Positions 1-6,928 of a DNA stretch of 44,973 nucleotides are shown here, piece by piece. The translations under genes and the position numbers were made by a program. A model generated the notes under the pieces. The model was not told the origin of the DNA, did no database searches, and saw only the letters and a program-made list of their open reading frames with translations. Origin of the DNA: an uncultured Lachnospiraceae bacterium (GTDB lineage Bacteria > Bacillota > Clostridia > Lachnospirales > Lachnospiraceae); assembly GCA_900317585.1 (NCBI GenBank), contig ONHG01000022.1, positions 1 through 44,973 on the forward strand, in the 5' to 3' direction. Within the stretch, counting starts at the first letter, position 1; each line of letters begins with the position of its first letter.

Positions 1-2
1 AA

Positions 3-503
3 AAATTCAAAGCTGACAGAATTTCTGTAAATATAAAAAGAGTTTTGGCAGGTGTGGGAATTGCATTCTTGTTAAGCTGCATCGCTGGAATTATTGAAAT
101 GACAGTGTGTTCAAATATATCGGTTCCGGCAAATCAGTCAAACGTTAATGGATATTTTGTGGATTATCCTATTTTGGCTGTTATCATGAGTGTAATTATG
201 GGACCTTTTACTGAAGAGTTAATTTATAGAGGTATATTGTTTCGGTTTTTCAGCAAATATGGAGAACTGTGTGCAGTATTGGTGACAGGATTTTTGTTTG
301 GGACAATGCATATGCTTTCTTCATTTGGAAACGCAAATATACTACTATTTTTGTGTCAATGGTTAGACTATTTTTTGTCAGGGATACTTTTAGGATTTAT
401 TTATAAAAAATACAAAAATATCTGGATAAATATTTCAATACACGGCACTTGGAATCTGATGGGCGCTGTAATGATATTAACAAAAATAATGTTAACAAAA
501 TAA
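3..503 (+). CDS. CPBP family intramembrane metalloprotease, 5' end cut by window
   Basis: The reading frame is open from base 3, so the start lies outside the window and the visible part is about 166 residues. It is very hydrophobic, with several predicted membrane helices. It carries the glutamate motif EELIYRG after a membrane segment, a conserved histidine in the following helix (FGTMHML) and a later His/Asn-containing helix (SIHGTWNLM). These are the metal-binding and catalytic positions of the CPBP (CAAX protease/bacteriocin-processing, formerly Abi) family. Members work in the membrane on prenylated proteins or in bacteriocin maturation and self-immunity. A tiny membrane ORF follows 37 bases downstream, which is common around bacteriocin or quorum-peptide loci, but nothing else here proves that role. 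Family assignment is firm; the substrate is unknown. Confidence 0.85.
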   Translation, partial: KFKADRISVNIKRVLAGVGIAFLLSCIAGIIEMTVCSNISVPANQSNVNGYFVDYPILAVIMSVIMGPFTEELIYRGILFRFFSKYGELCAVLVTGFLFGTMHMLSSFGNANILLFLCQWLDYFLSGILLGFIYKKYKNIWINISIHGTWNLMGAVMILTKIMLTK

Positions 504-540
504 TATGAACAGACCAGAATATTGAAAAGGGGTGAATTAT

Positions 541-672
541 ATGCAAGAAATCATTAGCTGGTATATGGAACATAAAACTTATGGAAACATATTAATTATA
601 GGGATAATTGGACTTATGCTATACAATATAGGATATGGAGTAGGTACCGATATTTACAGAATTTTTGGTTAA
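541..672 (+). CDS. Small membrane protein, 43 residues
   Basis: ATG at 541 is preceded by a strong ribosome site (AAGGGGTG at 526-533). The product starts MQEIISWYMEHK, then has one hydrophobic segment (about residues 15-31) and ends GTDIYRIFG. It follows the CPBP protease closely, so the two may be cotranscribed. I do not recognise the family. It could be a small membrane partner or immunity-type peptide. There is no double-glycine leader or cysteine cluster that would mark it as a bacteriocin precursor. Confidence 0.5.
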   Translation: MQEIISWYMEHKTYGNILIIGIIGLMLYNIGYGVGTDIYRIFG

Positions 673-700
673 TTGGTAATTGGGTGGAAGAATAAAAGAA

Positions 701-1051
701 ATGAAAAAATGTATTTTAGTATGGCAGGTGCCGGTAATAGAAGGAGAGCCGTATAATCCGGTGGAATATGCTGTCCATGTGAGAAAAGCAAAAAAGTTTG
801 CGGAAGCATTGAATCGGTATTTTGCGGAAAAAAATATGGACTACAATTGCGTGCTGGACAAATCAGCCTGCAGTCTTGATGAGATATTTTCTCCACAATA
901 TCAGGCAGTGCTGTTTGCACCGGAGGCTAAAACAAAACAGTGGCTCTATAAAAAAGAAGTGCAGAATGAGACCGTGAAAAAGTATTATCTGGAATACATG
1001 GAGTACAATAGTGCACAGATAGAAAAGGTTGCTGAATTTCTGAGCGAATAA
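701..1051 (+). CDS. Hypothetical cytosolic protein, 116 residues
   Basis: The start ATG at 701 is chosen over an in-frame TTG at 680 because a GGTGGAAG-like ribosome site sits at about 683-690. The product begins MKKCILVWQVP, is soluble and mixed alpha/beta, and contains the hydrophobic strand QAVLFAPEA near the middle. The alternating strand/helix pattern loosely recalls a PTS EIIB-like fold. The P-loop cysteine signature of that family is absent, so I make no functional call. The gene starts 28 bases after the small membrane ORF and is followed by a clear intrinsic terminator, so it is probably the last gene of the upstream unit. Confidence 0.55.
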   Translation: MKKCILVWQVPVIEGEPYNPVEYAVHVRKAKKFAEALNRYFAEKNMDYNCVLDKSACSLDEIFSPQYQAVLFAPEAKTKQWLYKKEVQNETVKKYYLEYMEYNSAQIEKVAEFLSE

Positions 1052-1080
1052 ACCGGATAATAAATTGTAATTGAGCGTTG

Positions 1081-1123
1081 AATCCGCTATACTATACTTA
1101 TAGTACAGCGGATTATATTTTTT
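1081..1123 (+). terminator. Rho-independent terminator
   Basis: An 8-bp perfect stem, AATCCGCT (1081-1088) with AGCGGATT (1107-1114), with further partial pairing inside, is followed by a T-rich tract (1116-1123). It ends the 5' operon 30 bases after its last gene. The T tract runs directly into the ribosome site of the next gene. Confidence 0.75.
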
Positions 1124-1133
1124 GGAGGCTTGT

Positions 1134-2831
1134 ATGGTAAATACGATAAAATTACCGGTGGGAATTGATAGTTTTGAAAAGATTCGGAAATATGATTTTT
1201 ATTATTTAGATAAAACAAAGCTTATAGAGCAGATTTTGAAAAACTGGAGTGAGGTAAGTCTTTTCACTCGTCCACGCAGATTTGGAAAGACTCTTAACAT
1301 GAGCATGTTGCGCGCTTTTTTTGAGATAGGCACAGATAGTTCATTGTTTGATGGTCTGTATATATCGCAGAATAAAGAATTGTGTCAAGAACACATGGGA
1401 AAATACCCTGTTATATTTTTATCGTTAAAGAGTGTGGAGGGATTAAAGTTCGCGGATGCAAGGTATCGTATTATTGAACTCATAGGAAGAGAAGCCCAGC
1501 GATTCGAATTTTTAGCAGAAAGTGATAGGCTGTCTAACAATGAAAAAGCGCAGTATAAGGCACTTATTGCATTAGATAATGGCAAATATTCCATGGATGA
1601 TGATATTTTGGTATCAGGTCTCCAGATGTTATCGCATTTATTATATAAGCATTATGGGAAAAAGACGGTCATTCTGATAGATGAATACGATGTCCCTCTT
1701 GGTAAGGCATTTCAGAATGGATACTACAAGGAGATGGTTTCGCTTATCAGGGGTATTTTCGGAATGGCATTAAAGACGAATGACTATCTTCAGTTTGCTG
1801 TACTGACAGGCTGCCTGCGTATTTCAAAAGAGAGTATTTTTACAGGCTTAAATAATTTTGAAGTTTTATCAATTTTGGATGCGCAGTATGATGAAGCATT
1901 CGGATTTACGGATGGAGAGGTTAAGCAGATACTTAAAGATTACAATTTATCTGACCATTATTCAGAGGTAAAAGAGTGGTACGATGGCTATCATTTTGGA
2001 AATACAGATATATACTGTCCATGGGATGTAGTACGTTATTGTAAAAGTCTATGCGCAGATCCTACTGCTTTGCCGGAGGATTTCTGGTCAAATTCAAGTG
2101 GAAACGCAATCGTCCGTAGATTGATAGACCGTGCTGATGTGCAGACTAAGAACGAGATAGAACGTCTGATAGCAGGTGAAAGTGTTGAGCGGGAAATATC
2201 GCAGGAACTCACATATGATGAGCTTGATAAAAATATAGAAAATCTATGGAGTGTGCTTTTTACAACAGGATATCTCACACATCAGGGGCGCACGGAAGAT
2301 GATAAATACCGTCTGGTCATTCCGAATAAAGAAATCAGGAATCTTTTCATAAAGAAGATCAGAGAGTGGTTCAGTGACACTTCACGAAGAGACGGAAAGA
2401 CACTCGAAGAATTTTGCAATGCGTTTGTGAATAAGGATACACTAAAAATAGAACAGCTCTTTGGTGACTACCTTTGGAATACTATAAGTATAAGGGATAC
2501 AGCCACTGCAAAAGTCAGAAAAGAAAATTTCTATCATGGTATTCTCCTAGGATTATTGGGCTACAAGGCGAGCTGGCTCATAAAATCAAATGCAGAATCA
2601 GGAACAGGCTATAGTGATATTCTGGTCGAGGTACCGGATAACAGGACAGGAATCGTAATAGAACTGAAATACGCCGAGGATGGTGATATGGATGCAGCCT
2701 GCAGCAAGGCTTTGGAGCAGATAGAAGAAAAAGAATATGTGGCAAAGCTAAAGCAGGATGGTATGCGCAATTTTATCAAGTATGGAATAGCGTGTTTCAA
2801 GAAGGACTGTAAGGTGGTTATAGGGGAATAA
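1134..2831 (+). CDS. AAA-ATPase-like protein with C-terminal PD-(D/E)XK nuclease domain
   Basis: The ATG at 1134 is preceded by GGAGG (1124-1128); the open frame extends to a TTG at 1122 that is less likely. The 565-residue product opens with the AAA-ATPase_like (DUF1703-type) pattern: an IR..DFYYLDKT stretch, then RPRRFGKTLNMSML, the family's P-loop variant, near residue 50. A Walker-B-like segment VILIDEYDVPLG lies near residue 180. The last 100 residues carry the PDDEXK_9 signature, GYSDILVEV followed by VIELKYA, which gives the Asp and Glu-x-Lys of the nuclease fold. Such proteins are abundant multicopy accessory genes in Bacteroidales and Clostridia. Their biological role is not established. 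Length is normal for the family. The gene stops only two bases before the remnant described next, as if it had been inserted into that locus. Confidence 0.85.
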   Translation: MVNTIKLPVGIDSFEKIRKYDFYYLDKTKLIEQILKNWSEVSLFTRPRRFGKTLNMSMLRAFFEIGTDSSLFDGLYISQNKELCQEHMGKYPVIFLSLKSVEGLKFADARYRIIELIGREAQRFEFLAESDRLSNNEKAQYKALIALDNGKYSMDDDILVSGLQMLSHLLYKHYGKKTVILIDEYDVPLGKAFQNGYYKEMVSLIRGIFGMALKTNDYLQFAVLTGCLRISKESIFTGLNNFEVLSILDAQYDEAFGFTDGEVKQILKDYNLSDHYSEVKEWYDGYHFGNTDIYCPWDVVRYCKSLCADPTALPEDFWSNSSGNAIVRRLIDRADVQTKNEIERLIAGESVEREISQELTYDELDKNIENLWSVLFTTGYLTHQGRTEDDKYRLVIPNKEIRNLFIKKIREWFSDTSRRDGKTLEEFCNAFVNKDTLKIEQLFGDYLWNTISIRDTATAKVRKENFYHGILLGLLGYKASWLIKSNAESGTGYSDILVEVPDNRTGIVIELKYAEDGDMDAACSKALEQIEEKEYVAKLKQDGMRNFIKYGIACFKKDCKVVIGE

Positions 2832-2833
2832 CA

Positions 2834-3037
2834 GCTTATCCTGTTTTTGGTACAATTAAATCAGATGGTACACTCATACCACATGGATGGGTTGCTATGA
2901 GAGTAGATGATTCAACATATTATATAGATCCTACATACGTGTGTCAAACCGGCGAAATGGACAATCTGAAAATGAAAAATGAAATGGAACGCATTGGAGA
3001 CAGACAGTATCAGCTTGAGGATTCATTTGAGTATTAG
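2834..3037 (+). pseudogene. C-terminal remnant of a transglutaminase-like domain protein
   Basis: An open frame without a plausible start directly follows the AAA-ATPase stop. It reads AYPVFGTIKSDG, then HGWVAMRVDDSTYYIDPTY and ends QLEDSFEY. The His-x-Trp followed about ten residues later by Tyr-x-x-Asp-Pro-Thr matches the His/Asp part of bacterial transglutaminase-like (cysteine protease fold) domains. The catalytic cysteine half is missing. An internal ATG at 2897 has no ribosome site and would remove the histidine. I read this as the surviving 3' end of a gene whose 5' part was lost or replaced. Confidence 0.6.
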
Positions 3038-3075
3038 GCAAGGAGTTTATAAACAAATAGAATTTTTAAACGTTT

Positions 3076-3109
3076 GGTTCATCTTGATTAACAAGATGAA
3101 CCTTTTTTT
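3076..3109 (+). terminator. Rho-independent terminator
   Basis: An 11-bp perfect stem, GGTTCATCTTG (3076-3086) with CAAGATGAACC (3092-3102), a 5-nt loop and seven Ts. It closes the AAA-ATPase/remnant unit and insulates the following HipA-like operon. Confidence 0.9.
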
Positions 3110-3125
3110 AATACATATATTATAT

Positions 3126-3154
3126 TTGACGAGAGTAAAATAAAAATATATAAT
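3126..3154 (+). promoter_or_regulatory. Sigma-A-type promoter of the HipA-like operon, with 12-bp direct repeats
   Basis: TTGACG (3126-3131), a 17-bp spacer and TATAAT (3149-3154) give a near-consensus promoter. The -35 box lies inside ATTTGACGAGAG (3124-3135). A second copy differing by one base, ATTTAACGAGAG, is at 3166-3177, exactly 42 bp downstream (four helical turns), between the promoter and the start codon. This is the arrangement expected of a looping or cooperative repressor. The natural candidate is the HTH protein encoded by the second gene. The promoter is seen directly; autoregulation is inferred. Confidence 0.7.
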
Positions 3155-3209
3155 AACTGTAAACTATTTAACGAGAGCAATATGATGATATAAATTATAT
3201 GGGGGAAAA

Positions 3210-4016
3210 ATGGATATAATTAAACAGACACAGGATTTAACCTATTTAAAATGGTCACATATCAGAAGTTCAAGCGGGACAGCAGGCACTTTTTTAAAGT
3301 CAGAATCAATAATGGGAGATAAGAAAATATATTATAAGCTGTCAAATTTTGATCCGGTGAATGGAGTTATAGGGCATGAGTGCATAAATGAAATAATTGT
3401 CGACAGATTGCTGACAACACTTGGTGTTGAGCATTTGAATTATGAGCTGATTCATGCTGATATAGAGATTGAGGGAAGAATATATAATACTTTTTTATGT
3501 GCTTCCGAGGATTTCAAAAAGCGTGGAGAGAGCAAGATCGCATTGGATGATTATTATAGAGCTAACGCGCGGAAAGGAGAATCGCATTATGACTTTTGTG
3601 TGCGATGTGGCTGGGAAAGATATATTGACCAAATGATAGTCATTGATTATCTGATTTTAAATAGAGACCGACACGGTGCTAATATAGAGATTTTGAGAAA
3701 TACCAGAGAACATTCGCTTCGAATTGCTCCATTATTTGATCATGGATTATCGCTTATGTATTCATGCATGTCAGATCAGGATATAGACAAATTTGACATT
3801 ATGGAAGATAAAAGATGTCAGAACTTTATCGGAGGATATTCGTGTTATGATAATTTGCAGATTGTAGGAGGAAAGAAAGAGCTTTTTACAGGAAAACTGC
3901 AGGAGAAAGATAAAACATTTATTTTTGATGGACTTCAGGATATTGTTTCGGATAAATTTATTGAAAAAGCTTGGAACATGATATATGAAAGGTACAAAAT
4001 ATATGAAAATCTTTAA
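3210..4016 (+). CDS. HipA-like Ser/Thr kinase, short form (268 residues)
   Basis: The protein has the HipA C-terminal kinase fold. It shows a Ser/Gly-rich loop SSSGTAGT (residues 20-27), a candidate ATP lysine K43 (IYYKLS), a conserved acidic helix HECINEIIVDRLL, the catalytic loop NRDRHGANIE (151-160, with D153 and N158) and the metal-binding FDHG (176-179). It lacks the N-terminal HipA_N subdomain of E. coli HipA, which has about 440 residues, and so resembles the short HipT/CtkA-type kinases. Members phosphorylate translation factors or aminoacyl-tRNA synthetases and act as toxins, restrained by an antitoxin and by autophosphorylation of the loop serines. The downstream gene overlaps its end, and that protein carries a DNA-binding-like tail. 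This suggests a toxin/antitoxin or kinase/regulator pair. All kinase motifs are intact, so it should be active. The target is unknown. Confidence 0.8.
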   Translation: MDIIKQTQDLTYLKWSHIRSSSGTAGTFLKSESIMGDKKIYYKLSNFDPVNGVIGHECINEIIVDRLLTTLGVEHLNYELIHADIEIEGRIYNTFLCASEDFKKRGESKIALDDYYRANARKGESHYDFCVRCGWERYIDQMIVIDYLILNRDRHGANIEILRNTREHSLRIAPLFDHGLSLMYSCMSDQDIDKFDIMEDKRCQNFIGGYSCYDNLQIVGGKKELFTGKLQEKDKTFIFDGLQDIVSDKFIEKAWNMIYERYKIYENL

Positions 4017-4806
4017 GATAATTGATGAGGAAAATGATCTTCTGTCAGGGGTGCTATTATATTATGAAAAATCACGTACCGCCATTATAGAATTACCTGA
4101 ATATCTTGATGAGTGGAATGCACCATTGCTTTTTACAGGATATATAAAGAAAAAGATATATACTATTCCACGGGATATGAGCTTTTGTTGGATAAAGGAG
4201 CGTGTGATTCCCAGCGGAAGACAGAATATAGGTGATATACTGAATACACATCATCTAAAATCATATGACGAAATGCAGTTTCTGGAGATTTCGGATGGAC
4301 GGTGCTCACAGGATAGCCTTTATATCAGAAAGACAGATGAAGTACCAATGTTTGTTGAGGAAAGACAACAGAGAAATCTGAAAGAATGTGTAATAGTAGG
4401 AAATGGTCGGCTTCTGTGCTTTTTTTATGATGGCTGTGTAAAAAAAGTGGATATCGCAACACTTGACAATGTCGATGCAGATGATATCGCAAAGGTAATC
4501 AGACATAAAGGTTTATATGAGTCAGGACAGATAGGGGTTGGTGGATATTATATTACATTCAACAATTCCATCGACATTCCGGCATGGGCATTATATGGGG
4601 CGAAAGAAACGCTGCCACTTACACTTGAGGATTTCAAGAAATTTACCCAAAAAAATATGCTGGATACAACGGAAGTATGCAATACTCTGGAATGTAGCAG
4701 ACAAAATATTTCTTATATGGTTAAAAAGAAGCATATATTACCGATTAAGGAGTCAGTAAGAGGAAATCTGTATGACAAATGTGAGATACTGAGGTATAAA
4801 TGGTAA
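4003..4806 (+). CDS. DUF2442-like protein with C-terminal helix-turn-helix, partner of the HipA-like kinase
   Basis: The start is placed at ATG 4003, nine bases after GAAAGG (3988-3993); an in-frame ATG at 3985 is possible. Either way the gene overlaps the kinase 3' end, so translation is coupled. The 267-residue protein has an N-terminal half of unknown fold. A DUF2442-like segment follows at about residues 125-190 (GRLLCFFYDGCVKKVDI, later FNNSIDIPAWALY). The last 50 residues look like a helix-turn-helix (DTTEVCNTLECSRQNISYM), as in MerR/excisionase-type domains. Nothing resembling HipB is present. By position and DNA-binding tail it may neutralise the kinase and repress the operon. That function is inferred. 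Confidence 0.65.
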   Translation: MKIFKIIDEENDLLSGVLLYYEKSRTAIIELPEYLDEWNAPLLFTGYIKKKIYTIPRDMSFCWIKERVIPSGRQNIGDILNTHHLKSYDEMQFLEISDGRCSQDSLYIRKTDEVPMFVEERQQRNLKECVIVGNGRLLCFFYDGCVKKVDIATLDNVDADDIAKVIRHKGLYESGQIGVGGYYITFNNSIDIPAWALYGAKETLPLTLEDFKKFTQKNMLDTTEVCNTLECSRQNISYMVKKKHILPIKESVRGNLYDKCEILRYKW

Positions 4807-4854
4807 AGTGTTTAATGGAAATATACTAAAAAAATGTAAAGGAAACATATAAAC

Positions 4855-6168
4855 GTGAAAAAACAAAATCCAATAGCCCTGTTACCAATAGCAGTATTTC
4901 TCGTACTGTATCTGGGATTGGGAATACTTTTTGAATATGTAATGAAAATTCCGATGGGATTTTATAATGTGCCCATCATAATAGCATTTCTCGTGGCAAT
5001 ACTGGTGGCGTGTCTGCAGAACCGTAGTGTGAAATTCGACCAAAAGCTAGAGATAATGGCACAGGGACTGGCTGACAAAAATATCATAACAATGCTGCTC
5101 ATTTTCCTTACAGCGGGAGCGTTCGTGGGTGTAGTAGGTCGAAGCAGTGCGGAGAGCGTGGCATATTTCATGCTGTCACTGATACCGGCAAGGTTTGCGG
5201 TGATGGTGCTTTTTGTTGTGGCATGCTTTGTGTCTATTGCGATGGGTACATCGGTTGGAACCATAACACTGATTGTGCCGATAGCGGCAGCAGTATCGGA
5301 TGCATCGGGCTTTGGTCTGCCGCTTTGTATAGGCTCCGTAATGGGTGGCGCGATGTTCGGAGACAACCTTTCCTTTATATCAGATACGACCATTGCCGCA
5401 TGTAACGGACAGGGCTGTCAGATGAAGGACAAATTCAGGGAGAATTTTTTTATTGCACTTCCGGCGGCAGTAATGACGCTGGTTGTTATAGCAATTCTGT
5501 CATTCAGGACAGATATCGCGGGTGCTGTATCGCAGGAATATCATCTGTTACAGATAGTGCCGTATATTCTCGTGCTGATCGGTGGAATTGCCGGAATAAA
5601 TGTATTTGTAGTGCTTATAATAGGAATCCTATCGGGAACGGTCATAATGCTCGCAACAGGAAATACAGCACCATACGATCTGCTTACCAATATGGGAAGT
5701 GGAGCGTCAGGAATGTTTGAAACCTGTATGGTAGCAGTGCTTGTGGCAGCCATGTGTGCGCTGATTCGTGAATATGGCGGATTTGATGCCCTGCTTTCTG
5801 GAATTTACCGGACATTCAAGGGCAAAAGAGGTGGACTGCTCGGTATGGGACTTCTGGTAGGACTTATCGATATTGCCACTGCCAACAACACAGTTGCTAT
5901 AGTTATGACGAATCCGATAGCAAAGGAAATGGCTCAGAAATACGGCATCACTCCGCGTAAAACAGCGTCTATACTGGATACATTTTCGTGCATTTTTCAG
6001 GGAGTGATACCATATGGAGCGCAGATGCTCGTGGCTATATCGGCAGTGCATGAGCTGGGACATGAGGTGTCAGCCTTTAATATACTGCCGTATCTGTTTT
6101 ATCCGATGTTTCTCCTGGTAAGCTCGCTGGTGGCTGTTTTGGTTGTTGAAAAAGATGTTCCCTCTTGA
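4855..6168 (+). CDS. NhaC-family Na+/H+ antiporter
   Basis: A GTG start at 4855 follows AAAGGA, and the 437-residue product is almost entirely hydrophobic with about 11-12 membrane helices. The central signature is family-typical: a Gly-rich helix VSIAMGTSVGTITLIVPIAAAV, then GSVMGGAMFGDNLSFISDTTIAA, whose Asp, Asn and Ser/Thr residues line the ion path of NhaC/ion-transporter-superfamily proteins. A related second half contains DIATANNTVAIVMTNPIAKE. It exchanges Na+ (or another small cation or organic substrate) for protons. Substrate cannot be told from sequence; some relatives are malate/lactate antiporters. It starts 48 bases after the HTH gene with no terminator I can see. Its 3' end overlaps the promoter of the next gene. 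Confidence 0.8.
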   Translation: MKKQNPIALLPIAVFLVLYLGLGILFEYVMKIPMGFYNVPIIIAFLVAILVACLQNRSVKFDQKLEIMAQGLADKNIITMLLIFLTAGAFVGVVGRSSAESVAYFMLSLIPARFAVMVLFVVACFVSIAMGTSVGTITLIVPIAAAVSDASGFGLPLCIGSVMGGAMFGDNLSFISDTTIAACNGQGCQMKDKFRENFFIALPAAVMTLVVIAILSFRTDIAGAVSQEYHLLQIVPYILVLIGGIAGINVFVVLIIGILSGTVIMLATGNTAPYDLLTNMGSGASGMFETCMVAVLVAAMCALIREYGGFDALLSGIYRTFKGKRGGLLGMGLLVGLIDIATANNTVAIVMTNPIAKEMAQKYGITPRKTASILDTFSCIFQGVIPYGAQMLVAISAVHELGHEVSAFNILPYLFYPMFLLVSSLVAVLVVEKDVPS

Positions 6169-6193
6169 CAATCATTTGTGACAAGAATATAAT
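6165..6193 (+). promoter_or_regulatory. Consensus sigma-A promoter for the small HTH regulator
   Basis: TTGACA (6165-6170), a 17-bp spacer and TATAAT (6188-6193) match consensus perfectly. The -35 box overlaps the stop codon of the antiporter gene. Confidence 0.85.
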
Positions 6194-6199
6194 ACATTA

Positions 6200-6237
6200 T
6201 GACAAATAAAGTTGTCAAACAGACAAAAATAATTGTC
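6200..6237 (+). promoter_or_regulatory. Tandem operator dyads downstream of the promoter
   Basis: Two inverted repeats of the same half-site lie in tandem: TGACAA-N6-TTGTCA (6200-6217) and GACAA-N6-TTGTC (6222-6237). Extra TGACAA half-sites fall at 6166-6171, overlapping the -35 box, and 6179-6184, in the spacer. They cover the start region of transcription just ahead of the HTH gene, as expected of a negatively autoregulated operon. Binding by that protein is inferred. Confidence 0.6.
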
Positions 6238-6252
6238 ACACGGAGGCACTAT

Positions 6253-6474
6253 ATGACACTGAAGAATCGTTTAAAGGAACGCAGGGCCGCGCTGAATGTC
6301 AATCAACAGGAGATGGGCAGGCTGTGTGGGGTGTCGAGACAGACAATCAGCCTTATAGAAAGAGGCGACTATTCACCATCAGTTACCCTGGCACTGACGA
6401 TAGCAAAGGTGTGCGGTGTTACAGTTGAAGATGTATTTTATTTGCAGGAGGAAGATGAAGATGGAGAGAAATGA
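6253..6474 (+). CDS. Small XRE/HTH_3 transcriptional regulator (73 residues)
   Basis: An ATG at 6199 lies in frame, but it sits on the operator and has no ribosome site. ATG 6253 has GGAGG at 6242-6246. The protein is a single HTH_3 domain, MTLKNRLKERRAALN then QQEMGRLCGVSRQTISLIERG, with a short acidic tail. It is of the YozG/SinR-like single-domain type that usually represses its own operon and one membrane or transport function. The following gene overlaps its end by 14 bases, so the two are coupled. The antiporter upstream could be a target because the promoter overlaps its 3' end, but I see no direct evidence. Confidence 0.85.
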   Translation: MTLKNRLKERRAALNVNQQEMGRLCGVSRQTISLIERGDYSPSVTLALTIAKVCGVTVEDVFYLQEEDEDGEK

Positions 6475-6673
6475 CATTAAAGAAGCAAACCGCAAGGCTA
6501 TGCCGGGATTTCTGCTTCTTGCACTCGTGGGAGTAATAAAGGAAGTTACAGATAATGGAATTGTGTTGGAAAATAAAAATGGAGTGCAGGTCGTGAATCT
6601 GGATTATGTTATAAAGCTGCGTGAATATCCATATAATAAAAAGGGAAAACGTAGCACGATTACGGATATGTAG
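6461..6673 (+). CDS. Small hypothetical protein coupled to the HTH regulator (70 residues)
   Basis: The ATG at 6461 has AGGAGG (6447-6452) eight bases upstream, inside the regulator gene. An ATG at 6455 is too close to that site. The product reads MERNDIKEANRKAMPGF, a hydrophobic stretch, then a beta-rich segment (DNGIVLENKNGVQVVNLDYV) resembling a small SH3/Sm-like barrel. No membrane helix is long enough to be convincing. I do not recognise the family. The overlap suggests it modulates the regulator or is the regulated product. Confidence 0.6.
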   Translation: MERNDIKEANRKAMPGFLLLALVGVIKEVTDNGIVLENKNGVQVVNLDYVIKLREYPYNKKGKRSTITDM

Positions 6674-6928
6674 TGACAAAACATGAAAAGGTGGCTGAAT
6701 TTCCGGGAAACAGTCACGAAATAAATACGATTAAACAGGTGGGAATAGGGGTGTTTTTGAAAAAAAGCATAAAAAATACTGCATACGTGTTATACTACAT
6801 TATATAAATGTCGTATGAAATATGAACGATAAACACATAAATAAACACAGGATATGAGAAGTAATCGCAATCACAAATATATTTTGTGAAATACAACAAT
6901 TGCTTTCTCATAGGAAAAGGAGATAGAA
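6674..6928 (+). promoter_or_regulatory. Leader region of the Mrp gene with extended -10 promoter
   Basis: A 255-base stretch without genes. The best element is an extended -10, TG (6788-6789) plus one base plus TATACT (6791-6796), without a good -35 hexamer. No terminator of the preceding unit is obvious. The remaining 130 bases to the start codon are AT-rich leader in which I see no known riboswitch. Confidence 0.4.

Noticed and set aside
541-672. Bacteriocin precursor near the CPBP protease
   Set aside because: There is no leader with double glycine and no cysteine or glycine-rich core; it looks like a small membrane protein.
701-1051. PTS EIIB component
   Set aside because: Fold pattern is loosely similar, but the phosphorylated cysteine loop is not present and no other PTS genes are nearby.
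4962-5393. 143-codon open frame on the minus strand
   Set aside because: It lies entirely antisense inside the NhaC-family gene, which has clear membrane-protein coding character; the product is low-complexity and unsupported.
6461-6673. Membrane protein partner of the HTH regulator
   Set aside because: The only hydrophobic stretch is too short and is followed by a beta-rich soluble segment.
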